30,241 bases of DNA from Prevotella sp. UBA4376. Its GTDB lineage: Bacteria > Bacteroidota > Bacteroidia > Bacteroidales > Bacteroidaceae. The notes below the pieces were generated by a model. That model did not search any database. It was given only the letters and a program-made list of their open reading frames with translations, and was not told the origin of the DNA. The position numbers and the translations under genes are program-made. Below, piece after piece: positions 1-7,162 of the stretch; position 1 is the first letter of the stretch; each line of letters begins with the position of its first letter. The stretch is taken from NCBI GenBank assembly GCA_002391185.1, contig DGRY01000165.1, forward strand, positions 1 through 30,241, given 5' to 3'.

Positions 1-770
1 ATGGCGTTGCGCATGTTGCCGCCCTGCCACTGTGCAAGACGAGCGTCGAGTTCGGCAATGGCCTTGCGAACGAAACGTACCATTTCTTTATTGGCATTGG
101 CACGACCTTCGTGAATTTCCAAGCCAGAGTGACCGCCTTTAAGACCCTTTAGGATGACCTTTACGGCAGCTTCCTGATCGTTTTCTACACCCTTGTAGCC
201 TAAAGTTGCTGTAATGTCGATACCACCTGCTGAGCCAATAACAAACTTACCCCATGTTTCTGAGTCGAGGTTCATGAGAATGTCACCGTTCAGTTCGCCT
301 TCAGGTAGTTCGTTGGCACCAAACATACCTGTTTCTTCATCGCGTGTGATAAGACCTTCAACAGGACCGTGCTTGAGGTCTTTTGCCTCCATGATAGCCA
401 TGATGGCTGCAACGCCCATACCGTTGTCAGAACCGAGGGTAGTGTTGTTGGCATAAACCCATCCGTCTTTGATAACAGTCTCGATAGGATCGGTTTCGAA
501 GTTGTGCTTACTGTCTGGTGTTTTCTGTGGTACCATATCCATGTGTGCCTGGAAGGTAACAGTTTTGCGGTTCTCCATTCCAGGAGTAGCAGGCTTGCGC
601 ATTACGATGTTGCCGGCTGGATCCTGAAAGGCTTCTACGCCAACTTTCTTGGCAAAGTCGAGAAGGAACTGCTGAACTTTTTCTACATGTCCTGATGGAC
701 GTGGAACTTGTGTTAGTGCATCAAAGTTTCTCCAGATACACTCAGGGGTTAATTTTGCTATTTCACTCAT
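1..770 (-). CDS. pepD: Aminoacyl-histidine dipeptidase PepD (M20 family), C-terminus cut by window edge
   Basis: Cytosolic zinc dipeptidase expected to cleave X-His and other dipeptides. I translated it by hand from ATG at 770-768; 256 codons are present and the rest lies left of position 1. Visible M20 features are AHMD (His76, Asp78), the bridging Asp115 in SDNGMG, and the Glu pair 145-146 in RDEETG, followed by the start of the lid domain with GGHSG near residue 212. Full-length bacterial PepD is about 485 aa, so roughly half is missing. The upstream flippase-like gene ends 31 nt before this start on the same strand and no separate promoter is visible, so the two are probably co-transcribed. 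Family assignment is firm; substrate range is inferred. Confidence 0.93.
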   Translation of the reverse strand, partial: MSEIAKLTPECIWRNFDALTQVPRPSGHVEKVQQFLLDFAKKVGVEAFQDPAGNIVMRKPATPGMENRKTVTFQAHMDMVPQKTPDSKHNFETDPIETVIKDGWVYANNTTLGSDNGMGVAAIMAIMEAKDLKHGPVEGLITRDEETGMFGANELPEGELNGDILMNLDSETWGKFVIGSAGGIDITATLGYKGVENDQEAAVKVILKGLKGGHSGLEIHEGRANANKEMVRFVRKAIAELDARLAQWQGGNMRNA

Positions 771-801
771 ACTAAATATTGTATTTAAGTTGATATTCAA
801 G

Positions 802-1785
802 TTATTGTTTTGTTTTTGTAAAACTCAGAGCCATCCACGCATATACTCCGAGGAGGGCAACAAGAAGGGTTTGCACGGTATGCACGATAAGTACGAAGTT
901 GAGAGCCTCGGTTTCGGCAACACCATAGAGGATAAGCATTGTCTTAACGGCAAAATGCCAAGGACCAGCCCCGTTAGGTGTGGGCACTACAACAGCTATG
1001 CTTCCTACGATGAAGGTTACCATGGCGCAAGCCATACCTAAGTGTGAGGTGCCTTCAAAGCAGAAGAATGTGAGGTAGAAATGCAGAAAGTAGCTTCCCC
1101 AAATGGCAAGGGTGTAGAAGATGAATAGTGGAACGTTGCGCACGTTTCTTAGCGACATAACGCCTTGCCAAATTCCATTGAATGTGCTTTTTACCTTATT
1201 ATATATACTGAGCTTTCTTATTAGCAGATATATTGATGCTATTGCCACTATGCCACAAATGGCTGTTACCAACCAGCCTGTTGGTGTGAAGCGGTGGAAG
1301 ATGCCATCGATGCTTGTTCCTGTTTCTGCAAAGAAGGTGTTGAATACACGTATCTGGCAGATGAAAGTAAAGAAGGTTATTATAAGCACCAGAAGAGAGT
1401 CGATGGCGCGTTCGGTAACAACGGTTCCTAATGATTTTGGGAATGATATGCCATCGTAACGTGTGAGGACACCGCAACGGGCAAACTCGCCTATGCGTGG
1501 AATTACGAGGCTAACGGCATAAGAGAGAAAAATGGAGTTGATGCTAACAGCAGTTCTTGGATGTTCGCCCACAGGTTCAAGAGTTTGCTTCCAACGCCAG
1601 CCTCTGAACATCTGTGCCAATATTCCAAATGGAAACGACAACAACATCCATGTCCAGTTCATCTCATGCAACAGTATGTGTTCCACGCTTTTGAAATCAA
1701 AGTCGCGGTACATCCAGTAAAGAATAGCACCACCAAGAAGTAGTGATAGTCCCACTTTGAATATATTGTTGCTTAGCTTTTTCAC
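802..1785 (-). CDS. Flippase-like (lysylphosphatidylglycerol synthase TM / UPF0104) membrane protein
   Basis: Integral inner-membrane protein of 327 aa with about 7-8 hydrophobic segments. It carries family-type sequence RGWRWKQTLEP, then a segment with PRIGEFARCGVL and a TERAIDSL block, and a late VPTPNGAGPWHFA loop, as in the membrane domain of MprF and related flippase-like proteins. There is no aminoacyl-transferase domain, so this is the stand-alone membrane part. I place the start at GTG 1785, giving N-terminus (M)KKLSNN. An in-frame ATG at 1821 lies just upstream of, and its reading would run through, the -7 promoter box at 1809-1816, so it cannot be in the transcript. The lipid it handles cannot be told from sequence. 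Confidence 0.85.
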   Translation of the reverse strand: MKKLSNNIFKVGLSLLLGGAILYWMYRDFDFKSVEHILLHEMNWTWMLLSFPFGILAQMFRGWRWKQTLEPVGEHPRTAVSINSIFLSYAVSLVIPRIGEFARCGVLTRYDGISFPKSLGTVVTERAIDSLLVLIITFFTFICQIRVFNTFFAETGTSIDGIFHRFTPTGWLVTAICGIVAIASIYLLIRKLSIYNKVKSTFNGIWQGVMSLRNVRNVPLFIFYTLAIWGSYFLHFYLTFFCFEGTSHLGMACAMVTFIVGSIAVVVPTPNGAGPWHFAVKTMLILYGVAETEALNFVLIVHTVQTLLVALLGVYAWMALSFTKTKQ

Positions 1786-1808
1786 ATTAATTATTTTCAA
1801 TGATAAGA

Positions 1809-1837
1809 CAAAGGTAATCAAATAAAATGTAAAACAA
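1809..1837 (-). promoter_or_regulatory. Promoter of the flippase-like gene and pepD
   Basis: On the minus strand a TACCTTTG -7 box (plus-strand 1809-1816) is preceded after 18 nt by TTG (1835-1837). This matches the Bacteroidetes TTTG / TAnnTTTG promoter. Transcription would begin near 1802, leaving a leader of about 17 nt before the GTG at 1785. Confidence 0.7.
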
Positions 1838-1929
1838 GTAGTTAGGATGGATATTTTATATTATTTTTTAGCCAAACACTTGATTAAAATCAAGAAAATA
1901 ACCCGGAAATATGCTTTTTAGCATAATTG

Positions 1930-1961
1930 TTTGCGCACACAGTGTATTTTTTATACCTTTG
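1930..1961 (+). promoter_or_regulatory. Promoter of the 28-aa small-protein gene
   Basis: TTTG at 1930-1933 and TACCTTTG at 1954-1961 with a 20-nt spacer fit the Bacteroidetes primary sigma consensus. The predicted start near 1967 leaves a leader of about 80 nt. In it, GACGATG (1987-1993) can pair with CATCGTC (1962-1968), while the overlapping CAGAC (1985-1989) can pair instead with GTCTG (1997-2001), so the two hairpins exclude each other. Confidence 0.7.
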
Positions 1962-2046
1962 CATCGTCAATAAGAGAAAAAGAACAGACGATGACGGTCT
2001 GATTAATATTAGGATAACAATTAAAGAAAAGAAAGGTAAAAAGATT

Positions 2047-2133
2047 ATGGTAACATTAACAGTATTCGCAATTGTTGCAATCATGATTGCACAGGCAATT
2101 AATTTGGGTAACAAGATTAACTTGAACAAGTAA
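2047..2133 (+). CDS. 28-aa hydrophobic small protein (putative single-pass membrane peptide)
   Basis: Starts at ATG 2047 and ends at TAA 2131. Residues 2-18 are almost all hydrophobic (VTLTVFAIVAIMIAQAI), followed by a short polar, lysine-ended tail (NLGNK...LNK), the pattern of a tiny single-span membrane peptide. A purine-rich GAAAGG lies 10-15 nt upstream. The reading frame is open further upstream, but its first codons precede or overlap the promoter box, so the short form is preferred. It sits alone between a clear promoter and a strong terminator. A hairpin (2112-2140; CAAGATT with AATCTCTTG, one bulge) covers the stop codon. I do not recognise the family. The unit could alternatively be a small RNA that contains a chance reading frame. 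Confidence 0.6.
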   Translation: MVTLTVFAIVAIMIAQAINLGNKINLNK

Positions 2134-2190
2134 TCTCTTGCCCCCCTCTTTTGGAAGGAACATTTAGGTTTTTAGATTATTATAAGTTGA

Positions 2191-2227
2191 TGACATGCCA
2201 GTTTTAATTGGTGTGTCATTTTTTTTT
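2191..2227 (+). terminator. Rho-independent terminator of the small-protein unit
   Basis: TGACATGCCA (2191-2200) pairs with TGGTGTGTCA (2209-2218) over 10 positions, including two G-U pairs, around an 8-nt loop, and is followed directly by nine T residues (2219-2227). Confidence 0.85.
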
Positions 2228-2335
2228 ATGTTCATCTTTCCAAAATATGATATGTTCATTCTTGCTAGATATCTACTGAACTAATTTGTAATTGAATAAC
2301 TCTTCATCGCGAAGCGACTAATTCGTAATCTGTAA

Positions 2336-2535
2336 TTCGTAATTCCAAATTATTTTTGTAACTCTGCGCTCTATGAGCGCGAAGTTTCTATGCACTCAGC
2401 ATAAAAAATAAACGAGTTTATTTTGTTCTGCTCTCGTTTTTATGTAACTTTGGCTTCGCCGAACTTACTTTGTCTCGGAAATTAAAATAAAAGCAAGCTT
2501 TCATTTTGCATTTCTCTCGACTTTATGTAACTTTG
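2336..2535 (+). promoter_or_regulatory. Three stacked promoter modules upstream of rsmA
   Basis: The 420-bp gap 2134-2553 holds, after the terminator, three copies of one promoter layout, each with a 19-nt spacer: TTCG 2336-2339 / TAACTCTG 2359-2366 (decayed), TTTG 2422-2425 / TAACTTTG 2445-2452, and TTTG 2505-2508 / TAACTTTG 2528-2535. The period is 83-86 bp and flanking text is shared (AAAATAAA, CTCTCG, TTTATG), so these look like diverged tandem duplications. The third copy would start transcription near 2541, about 12 nt before the rsmA ATG. The first part (2228-2335) is AT-rich with short direct repeats of AATTCGTAAT and nothing else I can name. Confidence 0.7.
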
Positions 2536-2553
2536 TGGCAAAATAATGAGTAT

Positions 2554-3345
2554 ATGAAGAAGGTAACTCCAAAGAAGAATTTAGGTCAGCATTTCTTGAT
2601 TGATCTGGGTATAGCTAAGCGCATTGCCGACACGGTGGATGCTTGTCCTGATATTCCTGTGTTGGAAATTGGTCCAGGTATGGGTGTGCTCACTCAGTAT
2701 CTTGTGAAGAAAGACCGTGATGTGAAGGCGGTGGAGATTGACTCTGAGAGTGTGGCATATTTGTATGAAACATTCCCAGAACTTCGAGACAAGGTTATTG
2801 GCGAGGATTTCCTTCGTATGGATCTTACAAAAATATTCGAAGGCAGGCAGTTTGTGCTCACAGGAAACTATCCATACGACATATCTTCGCAGATATTCTT
2901 TAAGATGCTTGATTACAAGGATCTTATCCCATGTTGCACAGGTATGATTCAGCGTGAGGTGGCTCAGCGTATTGCTGCTCAGCCAGGCAATAAAACCTAT
3001 GGTATTCTGAGTGTGCTCATTCAGGCATGGTATGATGTGGAGTATCTCTTTACTGTTGATGAGAACGTGTTCAATCCACCTCCAAAGGTGAAGAGTGCCG
3101 TTATCCGTATGACACGTAATGATGTCCATGACCTTGGGTGTGATGAAAAACTCTTTAAGCGCCTGGTTAAAACAGTGTTCAACCAGCGTAGAAAGATGTT
3201 GCGTGTGAGCATAAAGCAGATGTTCTCGAAGGAAACTATGCCTTCTGCCGACTTCTTCACACAAGAGATAATGACTCTCCGTCCAGAGCAGATGACCATA
3301 CAGCAGTTTGTTGAACTTACAAATCAGCTTTCGGCATTATATTAA
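2554..3345 (+). CDS. rsmA: 16S rRNA dimethyladenosine transferase RsmA (KsgA)
   Basis: Dimethylates the two adjacent adenosines in the terminal 16S rRNA helix during 30S maturation, using S-adenosylmethionine. The 263-aa protein begins MKKVTPKKNLGQHFL, typical for the family, with SAM motif I VLEIGPGMG (residues 36-44), the acidic Glu61 and catalytic NYPY at 105-108. A longer frame starting at TTG 2506 would begin inside the promoter (-33 box 2505-2508), so ATG 2554 is chosen. The leader is predicted to be very short (about 12 nt) and has no Shine-Dalgarno. Length and motifs are normal. It heads a plus-strand row of translation-related genes. Confidence 0.96.
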   Translation: MKKVTPKKNLGQHFLIDLGIAKRIADTVDACPDIPVLEIGPGMGVLTQYLVKKDRDVKAVEIDSESVAYLYETFPELRDKVIGEDFLRMDLTKIFEGRQFVLTGNYPYDISSQIFFKMLDYKDLIPCCTGMIQREVAQRIAAQPGNKTYGILSVLIQAWYDVEYLFTVDENVFNPPPKVKSAVIRMTRNDVHDLGCDEKLFKRLVKTVFNQRRKMLRVSIKQMFSKETMPSADFFTQEIMTLRPEQMTIQQFVELTNQLSALY

Positions 3346-3401
3346 TTAGCTGAAGATGTTTCGATAGATGCAGAAAAAGTAAAGGAATTTGTAAAAAGGA
3401 C

Positions 3402-3456
3402 GCCTTGAAATCATCTCGAACGCATCTTAGACTCATCTCGAAGGAATCTCAAAGGA
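3402..3456 (+). repeat. 11-bp tandem repeat, five degenerate units
   Basis: Five units in strict 11-nt register: GCCTTGAAATC, ATCTCGAACGC, ATCTTAGACTC, ATCTCGAAGGA, ATCTCAAAGGA. They are the reverse complement of the seven-unit array at 21364-21440. Located between rsmA and the fRMsr gene, ending 55 nt before the latter's start. Confidence 0.8.
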
Positions 3457-3510
3457 TGAAAATATGAAAATTGTTAAGAATTTAGAAGCCATAAATATAG
3501 CAAGAAACGT

Positions 3511-3966
3511 ATGAGAGAAAAATATGAACTCTTGGTGCAGCAGGTTGCTGCGCTTATACAAGGAGAGAAAAACAAAGTTTCGGTGTTGAGCAATGTAAGT
3601 GCAGCTCTCCATGAGGCCTTTCCTGAGCGTTTCTTCTGGGTGGGCTTCTATATGGTTGAAGATGGCGAACTCCAACTCGGCCCTTTCCAAGGCTCGGTGG
3701 CATGTATGCACATCAAGAAAGGAAAAGGTGTGTGTGGCACTTCATGGGAGAAAGCCGAAACAATTATTGTTCCTGATGTGGAACTTTTCCCGGGACATAT
3801 TGCCTGCAGTAGTTTGAGTAGAAGCGAGATAGTTGTTCCTATGATAAGTAATGGTGAGGTGATAGGTGTGCTTGATATCGACAGCACGTCAACCGACACC
3901 TTCAACGAGACAGACAAAGAATATCTCGAACAAATAGTTAAAAAAATAATAGAAACTATTGTATAA
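3511..3966 (+). CDS. GAF-domain free methionine-(R)-sulfoxide reductase (fRMsr/MsrC/YebR type)
   Basis: Single GAF domain, 151 aa, cytosolic. The family reduces free methionine-R-sulfoxide, with thioredoxin recycling. The three cysteines expected of an active enzyme are present: Cys65 (GSVACMHI), Cys75 (GVCGTSW) and Cys99 (GHIACSS), with WVGFY near residue 43 and VLDIDS near residue 124. Length matches the roughly 150-165 aa family norm. It lies 165 nt after rsmA behind the 11-bp repeat; no convincing promoter was found in that gap, so read-through from rsmA is possible. The frr promoter overlaps its 3' end. A non-enzymatic GAF sensor is unlikely given all three cysteines. Confidence 0.88.
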   Translation: MREKYELLVQQVAALIQGEKNKVSVLSNVSAALHEAFPERFFWVGFYMVEDGELQLGPFQGSVACMHIKKGKGVCGTSWEKAETIIVPDVELFPGHIACSSLSRSEIVVPMISNGEVIGVLDIDSTSTDTFNETDKEYLEQIVKKIIETIV

Positions 3967-3989
3967 TCCGAGAATAATCTATAATTTTG
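3959..3989 (+). promoter_or_regulatory. Promoter of frr
   Basis: TTG at 3959-3961, 20-nt spacer, TAATTTTG at 3982-3989. The upstream box overlaps the last codon and stop region of the fRMsr gene. The predicted leader to ATG 4021 is about 25 nt. Confidence 0.65.
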
Positions 3990-4020
3990 CCGATAACTAA
4001 AGACAAAAAATCAAATATAT

Positions 4021-4581
4021 ATGATTGACGTAAAAGCAACATTAAAAGACGCCGGTGAGCGTATGGAGATGGCAGTGATGTATCTTCAGGAAGAACTGGC
4101 TCGCATCCGTGCAGGACGTGCTAATGTAGCAATCCTCGATGGTGTACGTGTTAACTCTTATGGCTCTATGGTTCCATTGAATCAAGTAGCCAACGTTTCT
4201 GTTCCTGACGCCCGAACAATTGCTATTCGTCCATGGGACAAGAAGCAGATAAAGGATATCGAGAAAGGTATCATGGATAGTGATGTAGGTATCACACCTG
4301 AGAACAACGGCGAGATGGTGCTTCTTCATCTGCCACAGCCTACAGAGGAGCGTCGTAAGGAACTTGTTAAGCAATGTAACAAGATTGGTGAAAACACCAA
4401 GATTCAGGTTCGTAACATCCGTGCAGATGTTAAGGACAAACTGAAGAAGGCTATCAAGGACGGTCTTTCAGAAGACCTTGAGAAAGATGCTGAGGCAGAC
4501 TTGCAGACAGAGCACGACAAGCGTATTAAGCGCATCGACCAGTTGCTCGATGACAAGCAGAAAGAAATTATGACTGTTTAA
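4021..4581 (+). CDS. frr: Ribosome recycling factor
   Basis: Splits post-termination ribosomes together with EF-G. The protein is 186 aa, the usual family length. Recognisable blocks are LARIRAGRANVAILDGVRV near residues 26-44, the VSVPDARTIAIRPWDK strand region near 60-75, and the C-terminal three-helix bundle with EERRKELVKQ and VRNIRADVKDKLKK. The N-terminal helix and the charged C-terminal helix (HDKRIKRIDQLL) are intact. It has its own promoter overlapping the preceding gene and is followed after 41 nt by rsgA, so the two probably form one transcript for late ribosome steps. Confidence 0.97.
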   Translation: MIDVKATLKDAGERMEMAVMYLQEELARIRAGRANVAILDGVRVNSYGSMVPLNQVANVSVPDARTIAIRPWDKKQIKDIEKGIMDSDVGITPENNGEMVLLHLPQPTEERRKELVKQCNKIGENTKIQVRNIRADVKDKLKKAIKDGLSEDLEKDAEADLQTEHDKRIKRIDQLLDDKQKEIMTV

Positions 4582-4622
4582 TCCTATCACATACTGAAGA
4601 TAGAAATTCCTAAATCATTATA

Positions 4623-5555
4623 GTGAAAGGATTAGTAATCAAGAATACAGGCTCGTGGTACACCGTCAAGACTGATGACGGCAGTACCATCGAGAGCAAA
4701 ATAAAGGGCAATTTCCGTTTGAAGGGTATCCGCTCAACCAATCCTGTGGCTGTGGGTGACCATGTAGAAATTGTAACCAATCAGGAAGGTACGGCGTTCA
4801 TCACAGCTATTGATGATCGCCGTAACTACATTATACGCAAATCGCAGAATCTTTCAAAACAGAGCCACATTCTGGCTGCTAATGTCGATCAGGCTTTCCT
4901 GATAGTAACAGTTAGCCATCCACAGACAAGCACAACATTTATTGACCGTTTCCTCGCAAGTGCCGAGGCATACAGCGTGCCTGTTGTGTTGGTGTTCAAT
5001 AAATGCGATATCCTCAACGAAGAAGAAAAACATTATCAAAAGATGATGATGGAACTATATCGCACTATTGGCTACGATTGTTTTGAGATTGCTGCAAAAT
5101 CGGGTGAAGGCGTAGATGAATTGCGAAAAATTTTGCCAGGAAAAATAACTCTTTTAAGTGGAAATAGTGGAGTTGGAAAGTCAACTCTAATAAACCAAAT
5201 TCTTCCAGGAGCCAATCTTCGTACTGCTGAAATAAGTGATGCACACGATACAGGTATGCACACAACAACATTTAGCGAAATGCTTGAAATTCCAGGTGGT
5301 GGATATATCATAGACACTCCAGGAATAAAAGGCTTTGGTACTTTTGATATGGAGCCAGGAGAATTAACAAGCTATTTCCGCGAGATATTCAACTTCTCGA
5401 AAGACTGCCGTTTCAACAACTGCACCCATACTCATGAGCCAGGGTGTGCTGTTCTCAAGGCTGTTGAGGAGCATTATATCTCAGCAAGCCGTTATCAGAG
5501 TTATCTTTCTATGCTGGAAGACAAAGACGAGAATAAATACAGAGAGGCGTTTTAG
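4623..5555 (+). CDS. rsgA: Ribosome small-subunit GTPase RsgA (YjeQ/EngC)
   Basis: Circularly permuted GTPase that checks late 30S assembly. Order seen in 310 aa: N-terminal OB fold (1-65), G4 motif NKCD (126-129), P-loop GNSGVGKST (180-188), G3 DTPG (231-234), and a C-terminal zinc knuckle with Cys262, Cys267, His269 and Cys275. The start is GTG at 4623, since the family N-terminus [15 protein letters not shown] begins exactly there and no upstream ATG is in frame. It follows frr by 41 nt. All catalytic and zinc residues are present. Confidence 0.97.
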   Translation: MKGLVIKNTGSWYTVKTDDGSTIESKIKGNFRLKGIRSTNPVAVGDHVEIVTNQEGTAFITAIDDRRNYIIRKSQNLSKQSHILAANVDQAFLIVTVSHPQTSTTFIDRFLASAEAYSVPVVLVFNKCDILNEEEKHYQKMMMELYRTIGYDCFEIAAKSGEGVDELRKILPGKITLLSGNSGVGKSTLINQILPGANLRTAEISDAHDTGMHTTTFSEMLEIPGGGYIIDTPGIKGFGTFDMEPGELTSYFREIFNFSKDCRFNNCTHTHEPGCAVLKAVEEHYISASRYQSYLSMLEDKDENKYREAF

Positions 5556-5621
5556 TTTGACTATCCACAAGTTGAACAGAGCGTATCTTAAAACTAAACT
5601 GAATAAAATTAAATTAAGAAA

Positions 5622-7052
5622 GTGGGCGGTTTTTTTGGAACTATTGAGGTACGTGATTGTGTGAACGACCTCTTCTATGGAACAGATTATAATTCACATC
5701 TGGGAACAAAACGTGCGGGATTAGTAACCTATGACAAGGAAAAGGGATTCACCCGTAGTATTCACAGTCTTGAACGTAACTATTTCCGTTCTCGTTTTGA
5801 GGATGAACTGGAAGGATTCTCTGGTAATAGCGGATTAGGAGTAATCAGCGATACAGATCCTCAACCAATAATAATCAATTCTCATCTTGGACGTTATGCT
5901 GTAGTAACAGTAGCGAAGATAAACAACATGCGTGAGATTGCTGACAACTTACTTCAGCAAGGAATACATTTCAGCGAGATGAGCGCTAACAATATCAACC
6001 CAACTGAGCTTGTATCATTACTTATCAATATGGGAAGCACATTTGTTGAGGGAATCAACAATGTATATAGCAAAATAGAAGGATCGTGCTCTATGCTTGT
6101 GCTCACAGAGGATGGCATTCTTGCTGCTCGTGACGCTCTTGGACGTACACCTATCGTGATAGGCAAGAGCGAACATGGATATGCAGCATCAAGCGAAACT
6201 TCATCATTCCCTAATCTTGATTTCAAACGTGTGCGTGATGTAGGTCCTGGTGAGATTGTGCGTCTTCGTGCCGATGGTATGGAAGTGCTTCAACAACCTT
6301 TTACCCGTAAGCAGATATGCTCATTCCTCTGGGTTTACTACGGCTTCCCTGCAAGCGACTATGAAGGCATAAACACAGAATATGTTCGTGAAGCATGCGG
6401 AAAACAGATGGGTGAAGACGACGATACCGAGGCTGATCTCGTATGTGGTATTCCTGATTCTGGAGTAGGTACAGCCTTAGGTTATGCTGAAGGACATAAA
6501 ATCCCATATAAGCGTGCTGTGTTGAAATATACACCAACATGGCCACGTAGCTTCACACCAGGAAATCAGTCACGTCGCAATCTTGTTGCAAAGATGAAGC
6601 TTATTCCAAATAGCGCTATTCTAAAAGACCAGCGTGTGGTGTTCTGTGACGATTCTATTGTTCGTGGTACTCAGCTTCGTGACAATGTCCACACATTCTT
6701 TGAGTATGGTGCAAAGGAGGTGCATGGCCGTATCTCATGTCCTCCATTGGTGTATGGCTGTAAATATATTGGCTTTACCTCAAGCAAGAGCGATCTTGAG
6801 CTAATAACCCGTCGCATCATCAAGGATTTTGAGGGCGACGACAGTAAGAATCTTGAGAAATATGCAACAACGGATTCACCTGAATATACTCGTATGGTGA
6901 ATGAGATAGGACGTCGATTAGGACTTACTACCCTTAAGTTTAATAAGGTTGAAACGCTTATAGATGCAATAGGATTGCCCAAGTGTGATGTGTGCACCCA
7001 TTGCTTTGATGGAAGTAGTTTTGATTTTGTTGAAATGTGCAAGAAGAAGTAA
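5622..7052 (+). CDS. Amidophosphoribosyltransferase-like protein (PurF family) lacking the N-terminal Cys nucleophile
   Basis: 476 aa with the two PurF parts: an Ntn-type glutaminase-like N-terminal domain and a C-terminal phosphoribosyltransferase with the PRPP loop FCDDSIVRGTQLRDNV near residues 341-356. Canonical PurF starts Met-Cys-Gly-Ile with Cys as glutaminase nucleophile; here the aligned start is Met-Gly-Gly-Phe-Phe-Gly, so position 2 is Gly. The GTG at 5622 is the only plausible start, because an in-frame TAA lies 12 nt upstream. The C-terminus keeps a CDVCTHC cluster reminiscent of the Fe-S ligands of Bacillus-type PurF. From memory, many Bacteroidetes carry this second family beside a longer true PurF. 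It may use ammonia, another substrate, or have a different role. It ends at a hairpin facing the convergent eptA-like gene. Confidence 0.85.
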   Translation: MGGFFGTIEVRDCVNDLFYGTDYNSHLGTKRAGLVTYDKEKGFTRSIHSLERNYFRSRFEDELEGFSGNSGLGVISDTDPQPIIINSHLGRYAVVTVAKINNMREIADNLLQQGIHFSEMSANNINPTELVSLLINMGSTFVEGINNVYSKIEGSCSMLVLTEDGILAARDALGRTPIVIGKSEHGYAASSETSSFPNLDFKRVRDVGPGEIVRLRADGMEVLQQPFTRKQICSFLWVYYGFPASDYEGINTEYVREACGKQMGEDDDTEADLVCGIPDSGVGTALGYAEGHKIPYKRAVLKYTPTWPRSFTPGNQSRRNLVAKMKLIPNSAILKDQRVVFCDDSIVRGTQLRDNVHTFFEYGAKEVHGRISCPPLVYGCKYIGFTSSKSDLELITRRIIKDFEGDDSKNLEKYATTDSPEYTRMVNEIGRRLGLTTLKFNKVETLIDAIGLPKCDVCTHCFDGSSFDFVEMCKKK

Positions 7053-7076
7053 TTTCTTATTATTCTCATGATAATT

Positions 7077-7113
7077 AAAGTCGCACAGATATTTGTTTTT
7101 TCTGTGCGACTTT
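7077..7113. terminator. Bidirectional hairpin terminator between convergent genes
   Basis: A perfect 12-bp stem, AAAGTCGCACAG (7077-7088) with CTGTGCGACTTT (7102-7113), encloses a T-rich 13-nt loop. It lies between the PurF-like gene ending at 7052 and the minus-strand transferase gene ending at 7163. T-rich runs after the stem are weak but present. Confidence 0.75.
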
Positions 7114-7162
7114 ATAGTTTAATCTTCTAAGCAAGTAAAAAAACTTGTGATAGTTTACTTGG

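Noticed and set aside
2506..2553. Longer RsmA N-terminus from TTG 2506
   Set aside because: It would begin in the -33 box and read through the -7 box; the family N-terminus starts at 2554.
2581..3264. 227-codon minus-strand frame opposite rsmA
   Set aside because: Antisense to rsmA with His/Thr-rich nonsense composition and no promoter.
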